Origin: an uncultured Campylobacter sp. | GTDB lineage: Bacteria; Campylobacterota; Campylobacteria; Campylobacterales; Campylobacteraceae | Direction of reading: 5' to 3' | Assembly: GCA_900772495.1 (NCBI GenBank) | Contig: CAAHEJ010000096.1 | Location: 1-12,473, forward strand | DNA: 12,473 nt | Shown here: in pieces, positions 1 through 5,859 of the stretch | How positions within the stretch are numbered: the stretch's first letter is position 1 | Layout: every line of letters begins with the position of its first letter | Position numbers and translations under genes: made by a program | The notes under the pieces: model-generated | Database searches by the model: none | Told to the model about the DNA's origin: nothing | What the model saw: the letters and a program-made list of their open reading frames with translations, nothing else

Positions 1-672
1 CGATGCCATCGAGTAAAAGCCGCTCATCAGCATACCGCCGATGAAACTCGCCACAAGCGCAAGCGGGGCGATAGAAAAGACATTTGGCAGCGAAATTGGG
101 CTTTTGGCGGGCATTTGCGGCTCTTTGATGCGGATAAGGTTGAGCGGGATTGACGAAAACATTATAAGGCAAGCTGCGATGATGAAAAGCGTGGTATTTT
201 GGAGATTTAAGGCGATGAGTAAGCTGCCAAGCCCGAAAGATAAGCAAAATACCACTTCATAAAAGCTCAAAACCCTTTGTCTGACGGCGTTTTTAGCCTT
301 TTCGTTAAGCCACGATTCGATGATGATTAAAAGTGCGTAGTAGCAAAAGCCCATTATCACGCGCAAAAACGCCCAAAATGCAAGGTTTGAGCCTAAAATA
401 TGTAAAATTATACATATCGAAAAAAGTGCTGAAAACAAGCCAAAAGCCCTTATGTGTCCTATCTTTGCGATGACTCTGTGAGCACTAGTAGTGCCAAGCG
501 TGCCGCCGAGAAAGAAACAAAAGCCGATAATCCCTATGATAGCTTCGCTTGCACCATCTTGCTTTAAGATAACGCCCACAGAACCGAGTATCAAGGCATT
601 TCCCATAAAGACGAAGGGTATGCCGACAAAAAGAGCCGTGAGCGATTTTATCGTGCGTTTGGAGCTTAACAT
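1..672 (-). CDS. MFS transporter, C-terminal part beyond left edge
   Basis: The minus strand is open from an ATG at 672 to the edge, giving 224 codons with no stop. The protein begins MLSSKRTIKSLTALFVGIPF and runs through several long hydrophobic segments separated by short basic loops, including GNALILGSVGVIL, IIGIIGFCFFLGGTLGTTSA and FWAFLRVIMGFCYYALLIIIESWLN. The pattern of about six helices, the residues HRVIAKIGHIR between helices 2 and 3, and the IESWLNE loop fit the N-terminal half and start of the C-terminal half of a major facilitator superfamily permease in the inner membrane. The substrate cannot be told. An MFS gene is expected on this side of hemL in Campylobacter. The ATG has only a weak AAGG about 12 bases upstream. 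Translation may depend on coupling to the small ORF ending at 666, which overlaps the start. Confidence 0.8.
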   Translation of the reverse strand, partial: MLSSKRTIKSLTALFVGIPFVFMGNALILGSVGVILKQDGASEAIIGIIGFCFFLGGTLGTTSAHRVIAKIGHIRAFGLFSALFSICIILHILGSNLAFWAFLRVIMGFCYYALLIIIESWLNEKAKNAVRQRVLSFYEVVFCLSFGLGSLLIALNLQNTTLFIIAACLIMFSSIPLNLIRIKEPQMPAKSPISLPNVFSIAPLALVASFIGGMLMSGFYSMAS

Positions 673-704
673 TGAGCTAACCGCCTTGAATTTAAGCCTT
701 TCAT
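666..704 (-). CDS. possible 12-residue leader ORF overlapping the MFS start
   Basis: This ORF starts with ATG at 704 behind AAAAGGACAGCG, a better ribosome binding site than that of the MFS gene itself, and encodes MKGLNSRRLAQC. Its stop TAA (668-666) lies just inside the MFS start codon region, in the string ATGTTAA. The arrangement suggests a leader peptide that feeds ribosomes to the MFS gene by termination-reinitiation. The alternative is that this is the original MFS start, displaced by a frameshift. No homopolymer that would favour slippage is visible. Conservation is unknown and coding is not proven. Confidence 0.3.
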   Translation of the reverse strand: MKGLNSRRLAQC

Positions 705-796
705 CGCTGTCCTTTTGTATGAGTCAAGCATCGAGCGAGCTTTTGGCTCGTTGTTATAAATTTAACGATGATTTTATGGTGCTTTGAGTGTCTCAT
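701..796 (-). CDS. possible 31-residue leader ORF upstream of MFS gene
   Basis: An ATG at 796 follows AAAAGGACAAGCG and opens a 31-codon frame beginning MRHSKHHKIIVKF, rich in His, Lys and Arg. Its TGA stop shares bases with the ATG of the next small ORF (ATGA overlap at 701-704). The predicted peptide has no recognised family. Together the two small ORFs and the MFS gene form a chain of overlapping stops and starts behind a single promoter, which looks like a translationally coupled leader. The ribosome binding sites of the two small ORFs are near copies of each other (see findings). A chance origin is possible for so short a frame. Confidence 0.3.
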   Translation of the reverse strand: MRHSKHHKIIVKFITTSQKLARCLTHTKGQR

Positions 797-901
797 CGCT
801 TGTCCTTTTGCCTGTGTCTTAAAATCGTCATTGATTTTGCCTTTTGTTGCGCCTTATTTGCGCTTTTAAATTTATATTTTGCGCTTGCTTTTTGTGCGGG
901 T

Positions 902-910
902 ATTGTAGCA
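902..910 (-). promoter_or_regulatory. extended -10 promoter for the MFS leader
   Basis: Read on the minus strand this is TGCTACAAT, preceded by T-rich DNA (ATTTTTCACTAATTTTT), which is the Campylobacter sigma-70 pattern of extended -10 plus T tracts. Transcription would start near 895 and give an untranslated leader of about 100 bases before the first small ORF. The remaining DNA between this site and 1076 shows no convincing gene on either strand. Confidence 0.55.
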
Positions 911-1076
911 AAAATTAGTGAAAAATTTGTATCAAAAGCAAGTTTGAGTGAAAAATGTCAGTGGGTTTTGAAAAATAGCGTTGATAAATTTAAAAGAACT
1001 TTGAGCGCTTCAACCAAACCTTTGCGCTAAAATGGCGTTTATTTGCTATTTTAAATTCTCATTAAAATGTATAAAT

Positions 1077-1184
1077 TTAGCTTTTAGGCTTGATTTTTGT
1101 GTCGAAATTTCGGCTTTGATATAAAGCAAAAATTACAAAAAACAAACAAACCGCTAACGCAAAATATGGCACTACCACACTCAT
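1077..1184 (-). CDS. 35-residue single-helix membrane peptide
   Basis: This small gene starts with ATG at 1184, five bases after TAAGGAGGC, one of the strongest Shine-Dalgarno sequences in the window. It encodes 35 residues: MSVVVPYFALAVCLFFVIF makes one transmembrane helix, and a short charged tail (QSRNFDTKIKPKS) follows. It lies 17 bases downstream of the stop of the 162-residue membrane protein on the same strand, so the two are probably co-transcribed and may work together in the inner membrane. The size and layout resemble small accessory subunits of membrane complexes, but I recognise no family and assign no function. It is absent from a simple long-ORF list because of its length. Confidence 0.6.
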   Translation of the reverse strand: MSVVVPYFALAVCLFFVIFALYQSRNFDTKIKPKS

Positions 1185-1201
1185 TTCAAGCCTCCTTAAA
1201 T

Positions 1202-1690
1202 TCACGCTTTTTGCCGTGCTGTTTTGTATTTTAAAACGCTTAAAATACCAAAGATAAACACGCCCAAAATCACAGCCGAAATTCCACCCAAAAACGCCAC
1301 AACGCTCAGTAAATTTTGCCCTTTTAGTGCTAAAAAGCCAAGCGCTAAAAGCGCGTAAGCACCGAGCTTTGCAAGGCTAAAAAAGGCGATGAATTTGTGC
1401 GAAAATTTAAGTTTTTCATCAGCAGGATAAAAACGCAAGATTTTCACGCCTTTGCAAGGCTTTTTAGCTAGGATAAAGGGCGGTTTTTGGGGGATTTGCA
1501 CTTTGCTAGCTTGGGCGAAAATGCGTTTTTTGTAGGACAAAAAGGACACGGCGATGATACAAAGCGTGGCAAAAAAGGCAAATTCAAAGCTCACCGCCAT
1601 CGCCACGCCCCCGCCACTTGCAACGCAAACAGCAAGTGCTAGGGCATTTACCAAAGCTAATGTAGTGAAAAACGCCTTTTTACCTTGCAT
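1202..1690 (-). CDS. hypothetical four-helix integral membrane protein
   Basis: This 162-residue protein has about four predicted transmembrane helices: residues about 8-27 (TTLALVNALALAVCVASGG), 31-52, 103-123 (AFFSLAKLGAYALLALGFLA) and 128-155. A basic cytoplasmic-type loop rich in Lys and Pro (KVQIPQKPPFILAKKPCKG) separates the second and third helices. The start is the ATG at 1690 with AAAGG seven bases upstream. The 3' end is tightly followed by the 35-residue membrane peptide. I recognise no enzyme motif or conserved charged pair inside the helices. A hypothetical integral membrane protein is expected at this place near hemL in Campylobacter, but its function is not established. The gene follows the terminator at 1741-1767, so it probably has its own promoter, which I could not pin down. 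Confidence 0.75.
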   Translation of the reverse strand: MQGKKAFFTTLALVNALALAVCVASGGGVAMAVSFEFAFFATLCIIAVSFLSYKKRIFAQASKVQIPQKPPFILAKKPCKGVKILRFYPADEKLKFSHKFIAFFSLAKLGAYALLALGFLALKGQNLLSVVAFLGGISAVILGVFIFGILSVLKYKTARQKA

Positions 1691-1740
1691 AAACGCCTTT
1701 CATCAAGCAAAGGCTAACGAAAGCACACACAAAACACCAC

Positions 1741-1767
1741 AAAAAGCGTGTTTTGTGGGCACGCTTT
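1741..1767 (-). terminator. intrinsic terminator of the histone-like gene
   Basis: On the minus strand AAAGCGTG pairs perfectly with CACGCTTT across a 9-base loop (arms 1760-1767 and 1743-1750), and the second arm runs into TTTTT. It lies 13 bases after the stop codon at 1780. Confidence 0.65.
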
Positions 1768-1779
1768 GCTCGCAACCTA

Positions 1780-2259
1780 CTACTGAGCGGTGTCTATGCT
1801 AGGGGCTACTGCCGCTGTGTCCGCCTTTTTAGCACGAGGTTTCCTAGTTTTGGTAGCCTTTGTAGTTTCGCCCGCTACTTTTTTAGCGCGGGTTTTTCTG
1901 CCTGTGCTAGCGTCTGTGGCTATTTTGCCCGTGCTTGCCTTAGCTTTTCTGCCGACTTTTTTCGCGCCTTTTTCGGCGGTGGCTTTGCTAGCCTTTGCAA
2001 CCTTGTCGGTTTTTGTCGCTGTTGTGGTGGCTTTTGCCTTGACACCGGGCTTTCGTCCCCTGCGTTTTGGGGCTTCGCTTGCAAGAAACGACTCTACCTT
2101 GTCTTTGGCTTCGTCAAGCACGCGTTTTGACGCACGCTTTGTTTCATCGACCTTGCCCTTAAATTCAGGCGAACCAAACGCCTTTCTAACCTCGTCCCTT
2201 TTAGTGTAAAGGACGCCCAAAGCCGCACCAGCGACTATTCCTAAGATAAAAAGTTCCAT
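1780..2259 (-). CDS. membrane-anchored histone H1-like Lys/Ala-rich protein
   Basis: The 159-residue product has three parts. Residues 2-18 (ELFILGIVAGAALGVLY) form one membrane helix followed by TKRDEVRKAF. Residues about 20-60 are charged and helical, as in the YtxH-like family of small membrane-anchored proteins. Residues 64-147 are a Lys/Ala/Thr-rich low-complexity tail containing KRRGRKPG (an AT-hook-like core), VGRKAKA, TGRKTRAKK and TRKPRAKK. Such tails are typical of bacterial histone H1-like proteins and bind DNA or other polyanions. The short acidic end is DTAAVAPSIDTAQ. The ATG at 2259 has AAGGAT at good spacing. DNA or cell-envelope polyanion binding is an inference from composition. 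The combination of membrane anchor and histone-like tail is the odd point. The gene stands alone between its own promoter and terminator. Confidence 0.8.
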   Translation of the reverse strand: MELFILGIVAGAALGVLYTKRDEVRKAFGSPEFKGKVDETKRASKRVLDEAKDKVESFLASEAPKRRGRKPGVKAKATTTATKTDKVAKASKATAEKGAKKVGRKAKASTGKIATDASTGRKTRAKKVAGETTKATKTRKPRAKKADTAAVAPSIDTAQ

Positions 2260-2380
2260 AGTTATCCTTGTGTGTTTATTTGAATTTTATCGTCTTGTAT
2301 GCGTTCATACGGACACTAAATCAGTATTTGTAACCCTTTATATAGCTTAAAATTACAAGCTTTTGACTTTAACGGAGGCG

Positions 2381-2386
2381 ATTATA
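2381..2386 (-). promoter_or_regulatory. -10 box for the histone-like gene
   Basis: On the minus strand TATAAT is preceded by TTTTTTAGGT. The start would be near 2375, leaving a leader of about 115 bases before the ATG at 2259. A second -10-like TATATA lies closer to the gene at about 2338-2343, so two start sites are possible. Confidence 0.5.
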
Positions 2387-2483
2387 ACCTAAAAAAGTTA
2401 ATGTAAAAATTTAAATTACAAAATTTTTATTTACTTGCTTGCAAAGACAATGAAAAGTAAAGGCAAAAGATTACAATATTCAC

Positions 2484-2759
2484 TTACTCTTCGTTATTTG
2501 TTTCGCTCTTGTCCTTGTATCTCTTGTCGTCCTTAAACTCTTCATAGCTTGCGACTTGGGCTTTGTAGGCTTTATAGACATTTAAAATCGCCGCCGCGAC
2601 ACCGACAGCAACGCCTATCCAAAAAAGCCAAAAAATGCCCGTGTAGATTTTGAGCAAATACCCAAGCCCCACGCCGATTAAAATCGCTATCACCATCGAA
2701 ATGCCAAGACTTAGGCTATCAGCGGCTTGTATGGCTTGTCTAAATATCTTTTTTTTCAT
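2484..2759 (-). CDS. AtpZ/AtpI-like small membrane protein
   Basis: The 91-residue protein has two transmembrane helices (about 17-36 and 40-63) joined by a tight turn, then a charged C-terminal tail (EEFKDDKRYKDKSETNNEE). The pattern SLSLGISMVIAILIGVGLGY, an aromatic Gly-rich turn and then AAAILNVYKAYK matches the AtpZ/AtpI family, a two-helix protein often encoded near ATP synthase genes and implicated in Mg2+ handling or assembly of the F1Fo c-ring. No atp genes are present here, so the link to ATP synthase comes only from the family. The ATG at 2759 has AAAGGA at normal spacing. It lies downstream of hemL on the same strand with 178 bp between, so read-through from the hemL operon is possible. 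Confidence 0.75.
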   Translation of the reverse strand: MKKKIFRQAIQAADSLSLGISMVIAILIGVGLGYLLKIYTGIFWLFWIGVAVGVAAAILNVYKAYKAQVASYEEFKDDKRYKDKSETNNEE

Positions 2760-2801
2760 ACTTTATCCTTTCAAAATTTAATTTTCACTCGCTCAATCCG
2801 T

Positions 2802-2830
2802 GCTTTTTGTGAATTTGTCCTACAAAAAGC
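2802..2830. repeat. 9-bp perfect inverted repeat between hemL and AtpZ-like gene
   Basis: GCTTTTTGT (2802-2810) and ACAAAAAGC (2822-2830) are perfectly complementary with an 11-base spacer. It could be a weak hairpin terminator or an RNA processing site between the two genes. No clear T-run follows on the minus strand beyond the T's in the arm itself. Confidence 0.4.
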
Positions 2831-2937
2831 GGCGAAAATTTAAGCCTTTTGTAAATTTTACTCAAATTTTAGCGCCAAATTTACAAAAATTCACATAAAT
2901 TCAGCGCAAATTCACGCAAACGCTACAAATCCACGCT

Positions 2938-4218
2938 TTACAAGCTCTTAAAGCTCTCATACGCTGAATTTACAGCTTTGTCGATGATTTTGTCATTCAT
3001 CTTGTCGCAAATAAAGCCCGTTTCAAACTGCGAACAAGCCAGATAAACGCCCCGCTTTAACATAGCCTTGTGAAAGTTCGCAAAAGCCTTTGTGTCGCTT
3101 TTTAAGGCTTGTTGGTAGTCTTGCACTTCATTTTCGTTAAAGAAAAACCCAAACATAGAGCCTACACAGCACACTTGCAAAGGCACACTTGCTGAATTTG
3201 CGGCTTCTTTAAAACCCTTTGTTAGTCTTTGTGCCATTTTACCAAGCCTTGCGTATAAATTTTTATCCGCCTTTGCCTTTTTTATACTCGCACAGCCTGC
3301 TGCCATCGCCAAAGGGTTGCCACTGAGCGTTCCTGCTTGATACACGCCGCCAAGTGGGCTTAAAAACTCCATTATATCAGCTCTTGCCGCAAATGCCGCT
3401 GCGGGCAAGCCCCCACCGATGACCTTTCCAAAGGTAACGATGTCTGCTTTTATGCCATTTATCCCAAAGCTACCCTGCAAACTCGCGCGAAAACCGCTCA
3501 TCACTTCATCAAAGATAAGCAGCGTGCCATTTTCCTTGCAAATTTTTTGCAAATTTACCAAAAATTCTTGCCTTGCAGGCACGAGTCCCATATTTCCCGC
3601 AATAGGCTCGATAATGACACAAGCTATGTCTTTGTGGGCGTTAAAAAGCTCTTTGACGCTTTCAATGTCGTTGTATTTAGCCACAAGCGTGCTTTGAGCT
3701 GTGCTTTCAAGCACGCCCAGCGAACTTGGAGTGTTAAAGGTAGTCGCCCCAGAACCTGCACTCACAAGCAAAGAATCGCTATGTCCGTGATAACAGCCTT
3801 CAAATTTAAGGATTTTGTCGCGTTTTGTGTAGCCACGAGCTAGGCGAATCGCGCTCATCGTGGCTTCTGTGCCACTGCTTACAAAGCGGATTTTGTCAAG
3901 ATGGGGAAATTCAGCCAACACAAGCCTTGCAAGCTCGGTTTCAAGCAAAGTTGGCGCACCAAAAGAACTGCCTTTTTTGAGTGCCTTTTTGCACGCCTTT
4001 GTTATGTCCTTATCACAATGCCCAAAAAGTAGGGGTCCCCAGCTTTGCACGAAGTCTATATAAGCCTTGTTTTCTATGTCCTTGATGAACGCACCCTTGC
4101 CGCTGTCGATAAAAAGCGGGGTTGCGCCCACAGCCTTAAATGCTCTCACGGGCGAATTTACGCCCCCGACTATGAATTTACACGCCTCGTCAAAGGCTTT
4201 TTCGTTTTTTGTTTTCAT
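2938..4218 (-). CDS. hemL: glutamate-1-semialdehyde 2,1-aminomutase
   Basis: HemL converts glutamate-1-semialdehyde to 5-aminolevulinate, the committed precursor of heme, in the cytoplasm using PLP/PMP. The 426-residue length is normal for the family. The N-terminal FIVGGVNSPVRAFK (15-28), the GPLLFGHC segment (61-68), the cofactor phosphate region SSGTEATM (114-121), GCYHGHSDS (141-149), IFDEVMSGFR (235-244, with Asp237 contacting the pyridine nitrogen) and TFGKVIGGGLPA (262-273, with Lys265 forming the Schiff base) are all present and intact. The ATG at 4218 overlaps the TGA of the upstream cytochrome gene by four bases (ATGA), with TAAGGAC as ribosome binding site. The two genes are therefore translationally coupled, which links heme synthesis with a heme protein. 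Nothing looks broken. Confidence 0.97.
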   Translation of the reverse strand: MKTKNEKAFDEACKFIVGGVNSPVRAFKAVGATPLFIDSGKGAFIKDIENKAYIDFVQSWGPLLFGHCDKDITKACKKALKKGSSFGAPTLLETELARLVLAEFPHLDKIRFVSSGTEATMSAIRLARGYTKRDKILKFEGCYHGHSDSLLVSAGSGATTFNTPSSLGVLESTAQSTLVAKYNDIESVKELFNAHKDIACVIIEPIAGNMGLVPARQEFLVNLQKICKENGTLLIFDEVMSGFRASLQGSFGINGIKADIVTFGKVIGGGLPAAAFAARADIMEFLSPLGGVYQAGTLSGNPLAMAAGCASIKKAKADKNLYARLGKMAQRLTKGFKEAANSASVPLQVCCVGSMFGFFFNENEVQDYQQALKSDTKAFANFHKAMLKRGVYLACSQFETGFICDKMNDKIIDKAVNSAYESFKSL

Positions 4219-4562
4219 TTTTTGTCCTTATTAAAATCTTGGATATACTCATAAAGCACTTTTATCTCATCATCTGTAAGAGAGTAGGTCGGCATTATAT
4301 TTTTAGCACCCTTTGTCTCTTTAAGCGAGTATAAAAAGTCTTTAAAGCTTATATTTTGGATATTTGGCACGATAAAAGGCTTTCTAACTCCCTTTTGTAT
4401 ATAATACTCCAAAATCTGCTCGCGCCCGTCCTTGCCGTGGCACTGCTTACAACTAATGCCGCGCGGATTTTCGTAAAGCATTTTCGCATACTCTTTTTGA
4501 GTGATAAAATCCGCCCCAAAAGCCCAAACACTCACACCTACAAACAAAAAGATAAATTTCAC
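4215..4562 (-). CDS. periplasmic monohaem class I c-type cytochrome
   Basis: This 115-residue protein has an N-terminal signal peptide (MKFIFLFVGVSVWAFG, probable cleavage before Ala17). It has one haem-attachment motif, CKQCH, at 38-42 (His42 the proximal ligand) and a likely distal ligand Met90 in NIMPTYSLTDDEIK. The C-terminal helix VLYEYIQDF is as in small cytochromes c. It is expected to act as an electron carrier in the periplasm. Its partner is unknown. The start is GTG at 4562, chosen because AAAAGGAG sits just upstream and the signal peptide begins at once; no ATG fits. It is the first gene of the unit with hemL. A cytochrome-like periplasmic protein gene next to hemL is expected in Campylobacter. 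Confidence 0.88.
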   Translation of the reverse strand: MKFIFLFVGVSVWAFGADFITQKEYAKMLYENPRGISCKQCHGKDGREQILEYYIQKGVRKPFIVPNIQNISFKDFLYSLKETKGAKNIMPTYSLTDDEIKVLYEYIQDFNKDKK

Positions 4563-4641
4563 AACGCTCCTTTTTGTTAAATTTGTGCGCTCAATTTTGC
4601 GATGACAAATTTTTGTTTTTAATCAAAAACTAGCTTTAATA

Positions 4642-4650
4642 TGATACAAT
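4642..4650 (+). promoter_or_regulatory. extended -10 promoter for folD
   Basis: TGATACAAT follows the T-rich stretch TTTTTGTTTTTAATC. The start would be near 4657, giving a leader of about 38 bases to the folD ATG. The same 130-bp gap must also hold the promoter of the divergent cytochrome/hemL unit, which I cannot place with confidence. Confidence 0.6.
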
Positions 4651-4694
4651 TTTTTGTTTAAAAATTCATAAAAATTCACAAAAGGAAATGAAAA

Positions 4695-5555
4695 ATGACA
4701 CTACTTGATGGCAAAATGCTAAGTCAGCGCGTAAAAGATGAGATAAAAGCACAAACAAGCGAGCTTCGTGCAAGTGGCGTTGAGCCTGCTTTGGCAGTGA
4801 TTTTAGTGGGTGATGATGCCGCAAGCCACACCTATGTAAATAACAAGGCAAAAGCCTGCGAGCAGTGCGAAATCAAGTCTTTTGTGTATAAACTTGCCCA
4901 AAACACCACGCAAAGCGAGCTACTTGCTCTCATAAACACCCTAAATTTCGATGATAGCGTTGATGGCATTTTGGTGCAGTTGCCTTTGCCAAAGCACATT
5001 GACAAGGCTGTGATACTCGAAGCCATAAGCGTTCATAAAGATGTCGATGGCTTTCACCCCTTTAATGTCGGGCTTTTAAACACGGGCTTTGAGGGCGCGC
5101 TACTGCCTTGCACGCCTTTGGGCGTGGTGAGGCTGCTTAAAGCCTATGACATAAATGTCGAGGGCTTAAACGCCGTCATCATCGGCGCGTCCAACATTGT
5201 CGGGCGTCCTATGGCGACAATGCTCTTAAATTTAGGCGCGACAGTAAGCATTTGCCACATAAAAACCCGTGATTTGAGCCTTTACACAAGGCAAGCGGAT
5301 TTGATAGTCGTAGCCGCAGGCTGTGCGGGCTTGTTAAAGGCTGATATGGTAAAAGAGGGCGTTATCGTTGTCGATGTAGGCATAAACAGGCTCGAAAATG
5401 GCAAACTCGTGGGCGATGTGGATTTTGAGAGTGTCAGCAAAAAGGCAAGTTTCATAAGCCCTGTGCCAGGCGGCGTAGGACCGATGACGATAGCAATGCT
5501 ACTTGAAAACACGCTTAAAGCCGCGCAAATTAGGGCAAAGAGACAAAAACAATAA
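4695..5555 (+). CDS. folD: bifunctional methylenetetrahydrofolate dehydrogenase/cyclohydrolase
   Basis: FolD oxidises 5,10-methylene-tetrahydrofolate with NADP+ to the methenyl form and hydrolyses it to 10-formyl-tetrahydrofolate, feeding purine and formyl-Met synthesis in the cytoplasm. The 286-residue length is typical. Visible family motifs are ASHTYVNNKAKACE (43-56, with Tyr47 and catalytic Lys51), DGILVQLPLP (90-99), KDVDGFHP (115-122, with Asp116 region), LLPCTPLG (136-143), the dinucleotide site GASNIVGRPM (164-173) and the highly conserved PVPGGVGPMT (256-265). Position 165 is Ala in GASNIVG where many homologues have Arg (GRSNIVG). This may alter the NADP+ 2'-phosphate preference but also occurs within the family. 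The ATG at 4695 has AAAGGAAA upstream. Confidence 0.97.
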   Translation: MTLLDGKMLSQRVKDEIKAQTSELRASGVEPALAVILVGDDAASHTYVNNKAKACEQCEIKSFVYKLAQNTTQSELLALINTLNFDDSVDGILVQLPLPKHIDKAVILEAISVHKDVDGFHPFNVGLLNTGFEGALLPCTPLGVVRLLKAYDINVEGLNAVIIGASNIVGRPMATMLLNLGATVSICHIKTRDLSLYTRQADLIVVAAGCAGLLKADMVKEGVIVVDVGINRLENGKLVGDVDFESVSKKASFISPVPGGVGPMTIAMLLENTLKAAQIRAKRQKQ

Positions 5556-5610
5556 TCAAAGCATTATTTAGCTAATTTAGGCGTGGCAAATTTGCTTACA
5601 AAGTGCCGTG

Positions 5611-5632
5611 AAAGCTTGTTTTTCTAGCTTTT
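5611..5632 (+). terminator. weak hairpin terminator after folD
   Basis: AAAGCT (5611-5616) pairs with AGCTTT (5626-5631) around a T-rich 9-base loop and is followed by TCG. The stem is short and the T-run poor, so termination may be partial. Confidence 0.3.
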
Positions 5633-5859
5633 CGTAACACTATATTTTAAAGCCAAATTTTTTGCTATCTTGTGCCAAAACACACGATTTTTACCAAATT
5701 TAGTTTTCATTTGCTTGAATTTTTTAGAATTTAGCTTTGAAAATTTGCCAAAATTTGCGCGTGGCTAAATTTAGCTTTGATAAAAGCCCAAAATAACAAA
5801 GCGCAAAGCAAGGCAGATGGAGCTTGTCGCCAAAAGTGCGGCAAAAGGAAAGGCAAACT
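5633..5859 (+). promoter_or_regulatory. folD-lepB intergenic region with several possible promoters
   Basis: The 304-bp gap contains no gene on either strand. It holds an extended -10-like TGCTATCTT at 5663-5671 and a second candidate, TTAGAATT, near 5725-5731. AATTTAGCTTTGA occurs as an exact 13-bp direct repeat at 5728-5740 and 5768-5780, spaced 40 bp. lepB is probably transcribed from here, but I cannot choose the start. In-frame codons before the lepB ATG begin at a TTG (5824) that lacks a ribosome binding site. Confidence 0.3.

Noticed and set aside
788..1030. 80-codon plus-strand frame with a hydrophobic start
   Set aside because: It needs a GTG start without a ribosome binding site and runs opposite to the MFS promoter and leader. 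No family resemblance is visible.
1753..2209. Two plus-strand frames of 125 and 139 codons opposite the Lys/Ala-rich gene
   Set aside because: They are antisense shadows of a low-complexity coding region. The minus-strand frame has promoter, ribosome binding site, terminator and sensible domains.
5824..5859. Twelve-residue N-terminal extension of LepB from a TTG
   Set aside because: The ATG at 5860 has a good ribosome binding site and starts just before the membrane helix. The TTG has none.
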